Shown here: piece by piece, positions 48,770-60,744 of the stretch
How the letters are laid out: each line of letters starts with the position of its first letter
Position numbering within the stretch: the first letter of the stretch is position 1
NCBI GenBank assembly: GCA_034359265.1
Contig: CP136890.1
Span: 81,617,501 to 81,681,500 of the forward strand
Source: Canna indica
Lineage: Eukaryota > Streptophyta > Magnoliopsida > Zingiberales > Cannaceae
Reading direction: 5' to 3'
Length of the DNA: 64,000 nucleotides
The notes under the pieces: model-generated
The model's input: only the letters and a program-made list of their open reading frames with translations
Database searches by the model: none
Told to the model about the DNA's origin: nothing
Translations under genes and position numbers: made by a program

Positions 48770-49740
48770 AACGTAAACAAAGCTTAACACCCATGGTGGA
48801 ATTCAAAAAAAGAAGGAAAAGCAGCGGGTTAAGGGGGGTTAACGGGCGTCCACCTCACCCGACTTCACTCGACACCTCCCTCCTCTTCGCCAATCGTCGT
48901 CCACCTCCTCGCTGCTGTCCGCTGCCCTCCTCAACCGGTCGTCGACTTCCTCCATTCCAACGGCAGCACCAGTGCCACCGCCTCTCTTCGTCGACGGCAG
49001 CACCCCTCTTCACCAACAAGCGAAGCAGCCCTCTTTGAGAGTCCATCCATCCTCACCAACTACCCCTTCACTGACGTCCTCTGTCGTCGACGTTAGTTGC
49101 CCTCTGCACCTCAGCCGACACTGCCTCTCTGCTCCGACGCCACCTTACCAGGCCGCCACTTCACCTCCAGCCACTGCCCTCATCCTCCGCCGACACCTTC
49201 TGCTAACCAAACTTCCTCCTTTACCGACGCCACCTCACCAGGCCACCACTTCACCTCCAGCCGCTGCCCTCATCCTCCGCTGACACCTTCTGCTAACCAA
49301 ACTTCCTCCTTTACTGACGCTATCTTCACCAGGCCGCCACTCTCGACTCCTTCGTCGCCACTTCACCAGACAGCTCGCTGCCCCTTCACAGAGCTTCCCA
49401 ACAAGCAATGAGAACTTGCAGTCAAGAGCGACGGCCACCGAGACAGGAACCCAAAGCAAAACACCCTTGTTCATCCCGTGGGCGACAAAATCCGCCTGTC
49501 CAACCAGCTCCAGAAGTCTTGTGGGAACCCTGGAGCTCGTCATCATCCCGAGGTGACTCTACCCACCCCGGGGATAGAGACGGTGAAGGAAGCTGCAGTG
49601 AACCCTCCTCAACGATAAGAAGAAGCTGTTGCAAACAGCACATCTGAGGAAACAGAAGCTGAACCAACTGAAGCCATCCCCCCTCAAACCGAAGAAGCTG
49701 AGAAGGAAGCCCCCTAACAGGAAACTGAGACAACCTGACA
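48770..49740 (+). other. Proline/serine-rich region of the Athila element
   Basis: CT-rich sequence open in several frames; products are Pro/Ser/Arg-rich (for example HPTSLDTSLLFANRRPPPRC). It holds two full 90 bp tandem units (49135-49224, 49225-49314) and part of a third, sharing CCAGGCC-CCACTTCACCTCC. Composition differs from the rest of the element. I cannot tell a real coding region from low-complexity spacer. Confidence 0.4.
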
Positions 49741-49853
49741 ATGAACCTCAACATGAAGATGGGACAGAAATGGCTCAATACCGCTGACAAGGATCAAGGA
49801 TCAAGAAAGGAAAATAGATTCTTCCACCACCAGAAATCAATGGAGGCAAGAAC

Positions 49854-50903
49854 TTGGAGTTTGACGACCCATCTGAAAGGAGGTATGAAGAAATTTGTAA
49901 ACGTCCAAATGTGCAATGTAAGTATCCTGACATTTCTACTATGGAAACTCTGCAAATTAAAGAAGATGTGCTTGGTTTGATTGATAACATAGGTTGGAGT
50001 TCATATTTTGAAATAAATTGTCCTACATTTATTGAACTGGTTAGAGAATTTTATGCCACGTTTCGCTTTGAAAAACATGATGATCTAACTGTCTCCACAC
50101 CTGCACTAGTTCAATTTAGGCTCATGGGAAAGAGATTTGAACTTTCTATCACTGAATTCAATATTGCATTGGGTTTCATTAGGGAAGAGGATGCAACATC
50201 AAGATAATATCTTAGCAGTCTTTGTGATTTCACTGAATATTTTAGACCACATGATGTATATCAATTTTTGACTGGAAATCCTAATGCATCCTATGATCCT
50301 AGTAAGTCTAAGGATTCTTTCATACATGATCCCGCAATCAAATACATTCATCGTTTTCTTACATATTCATTCTCAGGTAGAAAAGACTCAGCGGGGATTG
50401 TATCAAAATCTGAACTTTATTTTTTATGATGCATGATTCATGAAAAGAAAGCACATCTCGGTTTTTGGATTGCTACGCAATTAGCCACTGTCAATGCATT
50501 TAGACGGCCACTTATTCTAGGACCATATATCACTCATTTGGCTTTGCGTGAAGGTTTACTTAATCTTGATGAACATGATTTACAACTAGCATGTAACATG
50601 GCCCCGTTAGATCTTAAATGTTTGGATGGAATGGGCTTGCTTTGTAGAGAGAAATGTAGTGTTTGTTTTTCCCCTCCAGGTCCTCTCACGCCGCGCAACC
50701 AAAGGGCCTTCCGCAATGATGTAACAAACACACCTGCAGATGCACCACCCTCTTCTTCCCAGCAATCAAATTTGGAGAGACAAATAGTAAGCTTGGAGAA
50801 AGTCGTGACCAAGCTTACTGAACGAGTCGCCAAGATTGAAGAGAATCTGATGAGTTTCTTCCATTTCATGGGTTTTGACCCACAAGCACCACCAAGGCAA
50901 TAG
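49854..50903 (+). pseudogene. Athila third ORF (ATHILA ORF-1 family, env-like position)
   Basis: A single frame of 350 codons broken only by two stops (TAA at 50205, TGA at 50427). Includes FEINCPTFIELVREFYATFR, VQFRLMGKRFELSITEFNIA with LGFI, then KAHLGFWIATQLATVNAFRR and LILGPYITHLALREGLLNL, typical of the ATHILA ORF-1 family downstream of pol. The C-terminal 50 residues look like a short coiled coil (LERQIVSLEKVVTKLTERVA). Its function is unknown; a Gag- or Env-like role has been proposed from position. No signal peptide or convincing membrane segment is visible here. The true start may be upstream in the frame before the Met used. Confidence 0.75.
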
Positions 50904-52073
50904 ATGATTCCACCCCTCCTCATTGTTCAGGGAAGTCATCGTCATCCCAATTGTGTCTTTATTTTGCTTTAGTACTATTTTGAATCACATTATGAACAAT
51001 GTGAACTTTAAGTGTGGGGAGGGGGGTATTTTGCTTTTGCATGACACCTTTATTTTGTTTAAACATCACTATTTTGTAGATAACTGAAATTTTCCTGCAC
51101 ATGAACTTATTTTGATTGGAATGTCACTGTTTTTACACACTTTTGATAGGTTTTTGAATCTTATCCTGGAACTCAATGTTTCTTTTAACTCATACATTTC
51201 AATCGTTATCTTGAAAAATTCATTTACATCCTTGAACATCCCAAATCATTGTGTTAGATGTCTTGAACTAAATTACAATGGAGAGCTAACATGAATAATG
51301 TATTTCTCATTCCCCCACAAGATATATGACTGTCTTTTGATGAACTCTCAGAATTTCAAGATGTAAATAGATTTTTCATGCTTACTTAGTTTCTTTGATT
51401 TTTTTTTTCTTGCACGGTAGGAACTATACCTTGCTATGCCTCAAGTCTGAAAAGAAAAAAAGGAGAAAAAGAAAAAAAAAGAAAAAAAGAAAGAAAGAAA
51501 GAGCATCATTACTCCGCTGATCACCAAAGATCATGAGTAGAGCTAGTAGCCACCTAGAATTGTGATCAACCAAGTAATCGGGTGCATGCTTCACCAATGT
51601 GTGTCCTCACGTCAAAAGGTTGCATGACGTTCTAGGTAAGGAACTTAGATTCGGGGCCAACCGAGTAACCGGGTGCATGCATCACCAATGTATGTCCTCG
51701 CGTCAAAAGGTTGAGCAACGATCTAGGAAAATGAAAGGGTGCTCAGTCAATAAGTTAAGTCTCCTAGTTATTTCAACTTTTGGCATTGCTTGGTAGATGT
51801 TCTTCTATGCGATGATTATTTTTAAAATTTGCATGTGTGCTCAAAAACTCTTCATCCTTTGCATCTTGTACTTTGAGTTTGCATCTAAGTAATCATAAAT
51901 CTGTGTGGATGGATGAGATTTCATTATGAAAGGTTTGCTTGCTATTGTCTTTTTGTTTGAGTCGTTAAAACTTTATGATGCGGGCTGTGATAGAGTGCGA
52001 TGAATTTTAAAGAAAATGATTGTTCGGTTTGAGTTATGCTTGAGGACAAGCATGGTTTAAGTGTGGGGAGATT
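50904..52073 (+). other. Athila 3' non-coding region and polypurine tract
   Basis: Contains an A/G tract at about 51449-51503, a duplicated 100 bp block (GTGCATGC-TCACCAATGT and CGTCAAAAGGTTG at 51560-51720), and at 52042-52070 TGAGGACAAGCATGGTTTAA followed by GTGTGGGGAG, the polypurine tract just before the 3' LTR. Confidence 0.75.
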
Positions 52074-53221
52074 TGATGACATATTTATTTTCCATCTTTT
52101 GATGCTTATTTTCATGCTAAATTCGAATTAAATGATTCCTAAATTGTGTTTATTGTTTTGTTTAACTTTTAGGCAACAAATGGTGGAAAGAATTCGAAAA
52201 GAAGCATCCCTACACATTTTTGGAAGCTGAAAATTGGAATGCAAGCTGGATCTGGTTGCACTGCCTTGGACGTGCCCACGCCTTAGCAAGAATATATGTG
52301 ACAAAATCAAAATTTGTCATGTTTGATGCTGAAATCTTGGCTCCATGTTTCCAGCCAAATTTTAACAATCCATCTGTGTCAAAAACATTAAACCAGGATA
52401 TTTGATTGTTAGTTTAATGTCATGTATGGTTGATTTGATTTTTATTTATTATTCTAGTTAGGTTTGAAATTCTCCTATAAGAGGAGAATAATTGTAATGA
52501 ACAAGGGCCGACAATTCTTAGCTTTAGCCTCATTTTGTATTTTGATCTTTAAGTTTTCAGCAATAGTTTATTTTTGAGAATGAAATGGTGTGAGTTTGAA
52601 ATGTGTGGCTGATCCACTTCTTTCTAGCTAAAGGGCGATTCAACGTTTCAGTTCTACGGATTGTGAGATTCTTCTATGCTCAAAGTCTTTATTTTCTAGT
52701 ATTTCATTTATTTCCTGTGGAATTTATTCTATTGTTTCTTTTTAATTGTTGGTATGTTACCAGATTATTAGAACAATAGCTAGTCTATCAGTATTGGTTG
52801 TTCCATGCCGGGTTTAGAGACAAATTAGTCGAGGTTGCTGTTCAATCCGAACTAATGAAATATTTGAGTTAATGACTCGTGAGATTGTTGTTCAATTCAC
52901 AAAAGTCTATTAAATTGCTAGGAATAAAAAAACTCATCATTAGCGTCTATGATCAATCCTACGATCCGAAATCGAGAACGTACCTTTAGCTAGACTTTCC
53001 TCTCATTGATTTCTCCTTAATTTTAATCACTATTTTTAATTACTTTTTTTATTTCAGTTTGCATCTAATCAAAACCCCCACTTCTTTTTAATTCTTCCTT
53101 TTTAATTTTTGGTTTTGAAAGAATTTGAAACTAACCAGTCTTTGTGGATTCGACCTTACTTGCCACGAGTACAAAATCTCAAGAAGTAGAAATTTATTTT
53201 TGGTGGATTCGACACCCATCA
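52074..53221 (+). repeat. Athila 3' LTR
   Basis: Same ends and order as the 5' LTR. One dyad motif copy at 52268-52285. Followed directly by CCAAT. Confidence 0.95.
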
Positions 53222-53414
53222 CCAATTATATATTTTTTAAATATGAATAAATATTATGATACATGAGTCTCTAAAATATTATAATACATATTTTTACTAA
53301 ATAAATATTTGAATTTTATGATGAACATATATCCAATTCTTGCAATTAAGTGTTTATGAAGATGTTATCCATTCTTTTGACTTTTTATTTATGAGTGTTA
53401 TATTTGGTTTGTAT

Positions 53415-54395
53415 TTTTTAGGATAAAAAATAAAATAAAAAACCTAAACTTTAGCCTAATTAGCAAAAGACCCTGTGAACTTTAAAAATATGCAAAAAAT
53501 CTCATAGACTATTGAAAAACTAGCTAGCAAAAAGGCCTATGCCGTTATCTCTCCTATATCTTTTTAACAGAATTTCACATCATCACCATGTGTCGACACC
53601 TCATTCATCCATGTCTAATTGATTTTCCATGTTATATTTAATATATATATTTAAAAAATTAAATAAATATAAAAAATATTATATATATATATATATTCTC
53701 TTAACTTGCAGTGCTATGCAAAAAATATCATGAGCTTTAATTGCGATGCAAAAAATTTCATGAACTTTGATTGTGATGCAAAAAATCCCCTAACATCAAC
53801 ACTTAGTGGTCATTTTTTTGATTGTGGTGAACTTGACCACATTACCACACCACTTTTTGGTAGCTGTTGTAATGTTGTTTTCGACAACTTTATTGTAAAG
53901 TGAGAAAAAAAAATAGTATGTTTTATGATTGTCTTGTATATATTATTTGTTATCGGTGCATTTTATATACTGTCATACATATTTGAAATGTAACAATAAA
54001 AGTTCATGATTTTTTGCATCACAATTAAAGTTCAGGAGTTTTTTTGCATTACAATCAAAGTTTGTGGGGTTTTTGCATTACAATCAAAGTTCATGGGAGT
54101 TTTTGCATCACAATCAAAGTTATGGAGTTTTTTGCATCGTAATTAAAGTTCAATAAAAAATTTTTTGCATAGCACTACAGGTTGAGAGAGAGAATTTTAA
54201 AAAATATATATATTTAAAATATTTATATATATTTTATTTTTTAAAAAAAAATATTAAATATGACATGGAAAATAAATTACACGTGGATGAATGATGTGTG
54301 ACACGTGGGTTTTTTTTGCATATTTTTAAAGTGCGTGAGAGTTTTTTACTAATTAGGCTAAAGTTCGGGGTTTTTTTTGCCATTTACCTTATTTT
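53415..54395. mobile_element. Foldback-type element inside the hAT-type element
   Basis: Arms of about 230 bp: the left arm (from about 53430) has AAACTTTAGCCTAATTAG and ACTTTAAAAATATGCAAAAA; the right arm ends at about 54390 with the complements (CTAATTAGGCTAAAG, GCATATTTTTAAAGT). Between them are inverted sets of 25-30 bp repeats with TTTTTTGCATCACAAT and AAAGTTCATG. No protein. Confidence 0.75.
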
Positions 54396-55440
54396 ATATT
54401 TTGAAGTATTTTCAATAATTGAAGTGAACTTTAAAATTTGTATAAATTTATTATTTTTATATGTTAAAAATTTTATTGATTAATCAAAAATTAATCGATT
54501 AAATAAATCAAAAAAAGTGAAATCGAAGTACTGATTAACTGAAATTAATATATCGATTTATGATTAATGCTTTTCAAAAACCAATGTGGACTAATTTAAA
54601 AATTTCTTAATGGACAGGACTATGCCAAGGATGGCCCATCCACTAGGCCAATAAGGCCATTGCCCTAGGCCTCACGTGGATGAGCAATTCCTGCTTGTAA
54701 TTTGATATATACATGAGGATTAAATATTAAAGATTATTACAAATAAATGAGTGTAGTGGGTGCTTTTGATGAGTGTGATATTATATGGTTTGATTAATTA
54801 ATTAATTTGAGATTTGATTATTATTTGCGTTGCATTAATTACCCTTTGGTTATTTTATTATTTATTAATTATTTTCGATAGTGAGTTTGTATGCATAATC
54901 AATTAATTTCCATTTGATGAAATTAAATATGCTCAATTTAATCTTTTTATTTTGCAAAAAAAAAGTCTTCTTATTAATTCACACGTTATAGTCCTCTTTC
55001 AGAGGACTTTTAATTTTTAGGAAATAAAAAATAAAAAATTAAAGCATGCAAAGAGACTAACAAAGATTTTGTATATCTGACAATTGTCAGATAATTGAAT
55101 TTCGCCGAAGAATTTATTTCTTGGTGGAATTGATATGTAGGGGTCATGATTCGTGGGGGTCATTAGATGTATCAGGTTTGAAGTAATTGTATATTACCCG
55201 AATGAAATTTTTACCTCATTTTCGAACTCTTCGTCTTCTCTATATCCGTCGGCTTTAAGTGACTAAGCCTCCAATCGTCGATCGTTCACAAGTTAATAAA
55301 AGCAATGTCTGGCATCCTCAAACACTCATCTCAAAAAATTTTGAAAATAAATTTTATATAAAAAATTATATTAATTTAATTTATTAAATAAATGAAATAT
55401 CTTATTTTAAAATTTTATCTTATGTCATAATATTTTTTGG
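54396..55440. other. Right arm of the hAT-type element and unassigned AT-rich DNA
   Basis: Arm sequence to about 54600, then a TAGGCC/GGCCTA-rich patch (54630-54690) that looks like another small element end, then AT-rich DNA with no gene. Confidence 0.4.
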
Positions 55441-55475
55441 GCAGCCAGTGATCTATGCTCACCCCTAACCATTAG

Positions 55476-55884
55476 TGCAAATGCATGGATTGATACTAGT
55501 CATGCAGTCAATCACATGTATGATATCCCTTACATGATGAATGGAGATAGACATTCTTGTTGGTGTCGAAGATGATGGTGGAATCTAAGATGATGACACC
55601 ATTCTGTCAAATGTCGGTGGATATCTTCCCCATTGAACATATATAAATAAATCCCTCCATATTTTATTTTGGGCTTGCAAAGCAAAGATGTTTTTATGAC
55701 TCATAGCAGGTCTTTCGGTTTATAGTGGAACAAGAGCTGTAAGTAAATATAAGGTCATTTTGGTATCGACAAGCGATCCCAATAGGCTCTGAAGGAAGAC
55801 TAGATATCAGCTCTAATTATGGATTGAGAGGAAGTTTGAGAAGTTTTCTTTCTCATATGTAAATTTAAGTAGATTGGAATTGGA
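55476..55884. other. Gene-free stretch
   Basis: Nothing recognised on either strand. Confidence 0.4.
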
Positions 55885-57007
55885 TCTAGTACAGAACAAG
55901 ATTAGTCGGTACAGTATAAGATTATACAGGACAACATAAGAAATAATCTCATGTTCGTTTCGCACGGTACTGAACATTAATTTTAGTACTATCTTGTGTT
56001 CGTTTCGTATTATCATAATACATGATAAAATAATTTGACAAAAAATATCTTTTGCACTATTTCTTATTCATTTCATCGTATAAAGCATATCAGACAATAT
56101 CATATTATTATTATTATTATTATTATTATTAAATATTCGTCTTAATTAACATAATGATTATAAATTCAATTAATATGTTCTATTACAATAATATCACGAG
56201 TAGATAAATTAACTAATATGTTGTGACATGAATACCCTAGTGTCATCGACAACGCGACCGCACCGTCTCACATACTAAGTATACCTGCTAATATAGTGAG
56301 TATACCTGATTACATAGTAAGCATACATAATCATAGTATTTTATTTAACTAAAGAATAGTTTTGATCCAAATATATATATATATATATATGCTATCAAAA
56401 TAAATTATCTTTTAATCCAAATATATTGTCTCTAAATATTGATATATACTCAATTTTTATCAAAATATACTATCTAAACACATATATACATTATTTCTAT
56501 CAAAATATACTCTCTTTGAGTCCAAATATACTATATATATATATCATTTCTATCAAAAAAAATTTTAATGTCTAAATATATTTTCTTTTGATCCAAATAT
56601 ATTCTCTTTAAATATATAGATATACCCCTTTTCTATCTAAATATACTTTCTGTTGATCCAAATATATTCCTTTAAGTATATAAATATACTCATTTTTTAT
56701 CTAAATATACTATTTTTTAATCCAAATATATTATCTTTAAATGTAAATATACTCATTTTGGAAAAATCGAACATTCTTGAATTTTTTTTACATATATTGA
56801 AAATATATATGAAAATGATTATTGTTGTCATTTTCAACATTGTACTAAAGTAATAAGCTCTTGTTAGTCCAAATTGAAGTAACAAGAAAATGAGCCTGGT
56901 GTACTGTACCAAGACATTACTCTTGTCGATATATTTTTTCAAACGAACACGGGACAATGAGTGTTGTCCAGTGCAGTACCTTAAAATTATGCGAAACGAA
57001 CGGACCC
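55885..57007 (-). mobile_element. Non-autonomous TIR element with AT-rich minisatellite, copy 2
   Basis: Inverted relative to 18406-19281. In element orientation it starts GGGTCCGTTCGTTTCGC (57007-56991), has a unique left part, the minisatellite (about 56770-56340; ATATTTGGATCAAAAGA), the conserved TACTATGATTATGTATGC and GAGACGGTGCGGTCGCG blocks, and fades at about 55885 without its right terminus. A (TTA)n run is at 56103-56132. Confidence 0.7.
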
Positions 57008-57275
57008 TAAGTCTTCTATTTTTACTAATTTTTTGGTGTTTAACTACTTAATAACATTATCATAAATCAAGGTAAACGCATTATCGTAACTACTTATCTG
57101 CAAATTGAATAACTTTTTACAATTGGATAAAAAGCAAGCTCACAATATCCCATAGTATTAATTTTTTTACGGCAAGAAAATTTTTATGAACCCACTTGTG
57201 TTCAAGTAGTAGTAATATTTAGATTGTTTTTGTGGGTCTTTAGTTCGATCCCTTGGTCTGCGTTGTGTTGTCTTC

Positions 57276-59358
57276 TGTAATACTTGTGTTTCAATTATGG
57301 TTTCAGCCCGAGATCGCGGTATGAGGTACGGCTCATGTGCATGATTAAGTAAGTTAGTTAATTTATTGTAGGCTTATTTGAACGAGCCAGGTTTCGAGTG
57401 TTTTGGTGCGATTTGAGCAAGATTCGAACTCGTTTAGTGAGGTGAACTTGAGTTATTTTAGATTGGGAGCATACATGTCTTTTGCATCTCTCCATATTTA
57501 TATTTATATGCTCATGTCAATGGGGCCGGCCAAAGAGGAGGCACGCACGAGGAGGCGCACCCTGTGGTGGGAGAGAAGAGGAGTGGTAGACTGTTCTTCT
57601 TGGAGGAATCCAGGCGCGAGTGGTGGCGTTGGAGCCGTAGAATTCGTTTGAGACATCGATTGAGGTGAGTGACCCTTTTTCATCAGGGATTTATTCATCG
57701 AGCAAAGTTAATAATGAGAAGAAGTGGTTATGGTTTATTTTTCTTTTTCGAGCAAAGAAGTAGCTATGAAGATTAAAATGAATTGATTTCTCCAAATAAA
57801 GGCACTGTTTGGCTGTCATGTGTCGTACGTAGATTCTGCTTTACAAGCCATTATGTTGGTCTACTAAATTTTGGCATTACTGCATATTATGGTAAAGTTT
57901 CCTCTACTATCTATAGTTAACTATATATTGGTGACAGTGACTTCTAACTCAAGAAGTTAATTTTAAACTGCCATAGCATATGTAGATGTTATTCTAACTA
58001 TCATATATTCGTATGGTGTGAGGATTAATAGCTTGGGTATTGCATCAGGAGACTTGACTCCTAATGACTCTTGTCCACAATGTTGATGGGTTGGAAGTTG
58101 ACTACTTACCTTGTATTTGTGTATGTTTGCTCGGCACACACAAATATTAATTATATTGAGTCATGAAGACATTAGTGGTTTGAGAGTAATTTAAATCCTA
58201 ATGCAATTTTCCAACTTTAGAATGTGTTATACAATTATATAGAAAGAGTGTTGAAATACTCTCACAAACTTGACATGATGAGCTCGGCAAGGGGCGAGCT
58301 CGGGGGTGCTAGGTTTAGCACACAAGGTGCTCGGTAGAGTACTTTAATTATGAATGATCACATGTTATGATTTGTTTTCCATCCTTATTATTATGATTTG
58401 TATGATGTATTGTGATTGTGTTCATGGAGTATGGCCAACCATTGACGGGGAGTGGTTAGAGGTGACACTAGCGCTCGACCTGAAGAGATGGTCTGCGGAG
58501 AGCCCAACCGGTGACGGGGGATGCCCTGAAGAGAAGGCTATGGGCGAGATATATGAGCCCAATCGGTGACGGGGAATACCCCGAAGAGACAATACTAGGG
58601 CGAGAGATGAGGGCCCAACCAATGACGAGATTGATCACCCGGAGAGGTGGTGGTGGGCCGGAGAGCTCGTCAGGAGGCCACACTGATGATTGACCCTATG
58701 TGGCTTGGTTGGAGGGATATTCCCAACCACATCGGGCGGCGGCTAAAGGGGCAAGATGCGGCTAGTGCGTGTGCCCCAAGGTAGGAAGCTCGCTAGAAGG
58801 TCATCCTAGCGACTGACCTGTCATATGTAGTGATATTGGCATGTGATAAATTTGTTTGCTTACTTATGAGCATGTTCTCATTATTTATATCTTATTGTAC
58901 ATTCTAATATATTCTGTTGTTGAGATGTTACACTACTTGTAGATTTTCTTGTTTACTATATTGTTATGACTGATGATTATTTGAGATGGCTCGGGTAGTC
59001 ACTCACTGAGTTTATAAACTCACGCCCTCCTGCTTGTGTGTGCAGGTTCTGGTTAGAGGTACGTGGTACCTAATTGATGCGGTTGGCGATGCAAGCTCAA
59101 AGAGACATTCCCCAAATCGTGGTCGTAGGATATTGTGTGACATTGAGTCTTGTGGTCATGTCATGTATATACTTTGGAGTTACTTAATTTATGCTCACTT
59201 GAGTCTTTGGGATTTCTATTCAACCTCCATTATCTGTTTGAAGTCGATTATGTATTTTTATGTCTTGCATTGGTCATTTTATGTCATAGTATGGTTAGGC
59301 TTCGAGATACGTGTGGTATTTTCGGTCGGTTATATGATCCAGAGTTTGAGGCGTGACA
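57276..59358 (+). mobile_element. Solo LTR of a second Tekay-like gypsy family
   Basis: Starts TGTAATACTTG, ends GAGGCGTGACA, and is flanked by a perfect 5 bp duplication TCTTC (57271-57275 and 59359-59363). It shares with the other Tekay LTRs ACTCACTGAGTTTATAAACT with a TGTGCAGGTTCTGGTTAGAG end region and the GGCGTGACA end. An internal repeat at 58490-58690 has AGCCCAA-CGGTGACGGGG and GAAGAGA. No coding region. Confidence 0.92.
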
Positions 59359-59363
59359 TCTTC

Positions 59364-59838
59364 CTTCGTGGAATGAAAAAATTACTCTTAATAAATATAT
59401 ATATATATATAGTAATTAAAATATTTTAGAAAGTTAAGGAAAAGCTACATATGTACGAAGAAATAATGAAAAGAAATAAAATATTCAATATAATTAGAGA
59501 TATGAATATATATATATATAAAATAAATCATCATGTGTACATTTAAATTATTTAAATTACCTATTTGTAATTTAAATTTAAATTTGTTTTACCTAATGAA
59601 AGGTAATGAATATAGCATTTATGTTAGATTTATATATTTAGGAAGATATATGAAATGTTGAATTACTAAATATATAATTTCCATATTTTAAAAAGATAAA
59701 TAAATTAAAAGTGCTTAGGAAAAACTTACATTAGAGAAAAATCATGTAATCAAGCGTAATGCAATTTAAATTTATATTAAAAACAGCACGCTATCCACTA
59801 AATCAAAGATTAAGTTGTGGAGCTTGAAATAATATTGT
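59364..59838. other. Gene-free stretch
   Basis: Very AT-rich, with (TA)n runs at 59392-59411 and 59500-59520. Nothing else recognised. Confidence 0.5.
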
Positions 59839-59846
59839 ATCCAGTC

Positions 59847-60364
59847 TAGGGGTGGCAATTTTATCCACATCCGCTAACTAAAAACCGCATCCGCACCGTA
59901 TCCGATCCATATCCGCAAGTAAAAATGGATATGAATACGGATACGGATTTAGAAAACTTATATTCGTGCGGATATGGTGTGGATATGAATATGACTGTGG
60001 ATCTGCACCGTCTATCCGCGTCTCTGAATTACTATTTTACCCATATAAGTTATTAATATATATAAGAGCTCTATGGTAATTTCATATCAAGATGAATTTT
60101 GAAGTATATTATATATTTATTTTGGATCAATGAATTGGTAATTTATTGATTTTTTAAATTAAATATATTATTTTAATTTTTTTTATTAAATACGGTGCGA
60201 ATACGGATGCGGTGCGAATATCCGTATTTGAAGCGGTGCGGATATGGATATCCATATTCACATCCGTAGCGGATACGGTGCGGATACGGATGGGCGGATA
60301 TGGGGTGCGGTGCGGATACGGATAATCCAATATCTGCACCGTATCTAATCCGTTGCCCGCCCTA
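59847..60364 (+). mobile_element. hAT-type MITE rich in GGTGCGGATA
   Basis: Ends TAGGGGTGGCAA and TTGCCCGCCCTA, flanked by ATCCAGTC (59839-59846) and ATCTAGTC (60365-60372), 7 of 8 identical. Flanking arms carry CGGATACGG and ATCCGCACC repeats around an AT-rich core. Non-coding. Confidence 0.88.
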
Positions 60365-60372
60365 ATCTAGTC

Positions 60373-60744
60373 TCACCAATTCTATGTCTACCTATAATCA
60401 ATATTCGAACCAAAATTAGCTCGGGTGCAATTAACCTGCTTACCATAAATCATCTGATGATTCTTAACTTTCAAACAATTAATTAATATTAATGTTATAA
60501 TCAATTTTGACCATCATTTTATTTGTCGAGCTAGGAGTGCCCATTAGGAATATATATTAGTATTACAGAGGAAGGACAATGTACGAAAGGCAAACAAAAC
60601 CAAAGTACAAAAATATGAAAGAAAACCAAACAAATACAAGGCCCAAAGTTAGAGCTCCATTAATTAGGGACATGAGAATATATATATCATGCCTACTTAA
60701 AATTTGTGTTTATTTCCTTCATACCAAATTATTGATAATCAGCC
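60373..60744. other. Gene-free stretch
   Basis: No gene or repeat recognised apart from the left SINE target duplication at its end. Confidence 0.4.

Larger units (their letters stand above)
41759..53221 (+). mobile_element. Complete Athila-type Ty3/gypsy retrotransposon
   Basis: LTRs 41759-42907 (1,149 bp) and 52074-53221 (1,148 bp), both starting TGATGACAT and ending ATCA. The 5 bp target duplication CCAAT is perfect (41754-41758 and 53222-53226). A primer-binding site and polypurine tract are in place. Order: gag, protease, reverse transcriptase, RNase H, integrase, tandem array, proline-rich region, Athila third ORF. Over the first 230 bp the LTRs differ at about 12 positions (roughly 95% identical), so the insertion is moderately old. 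All ORFs carry stops or frameshifts. Confidence 0.95.
41343..55467 (+). mobile_element. hAT-type element split by an Athila retrotransposon
   Basis: Left end TAGGGGTGAGCA (41343), right end TGCTCACCCCTA (55467), flanked by ACAATTAG (41335-41342) and ACCATTAG (55468-55475), 7 of 8 identical. The left arm 41343-41753 has GAAAATTCGGTTAACCGAAA; the right arm repeats ATTAATCGATTAAA and ACTGATTAACTGAAATTAA at about 54470-54560. Removing the Athila element and the foldback element leaves about 1.7 kb. No transposase seen. Confidence 0.75.

Noticed and set aside
48727..49411. A proline-rich extensin-like gene
   Set aside because: No signal peptide or SPPPP pattern; open frames on both strands reflect CT-rich tandem repeats within the Athila element.
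57403..57698. Short open frames near 57403-57698
   Set aside because: They lie inside the solo LTR with no protein similarity I can recognise.
59034..59429. A 131-codon frame at the end of the solo LTR
   Set aside because: It overlaps the conserved LTR end and the target duplication, and its product shows no family features.
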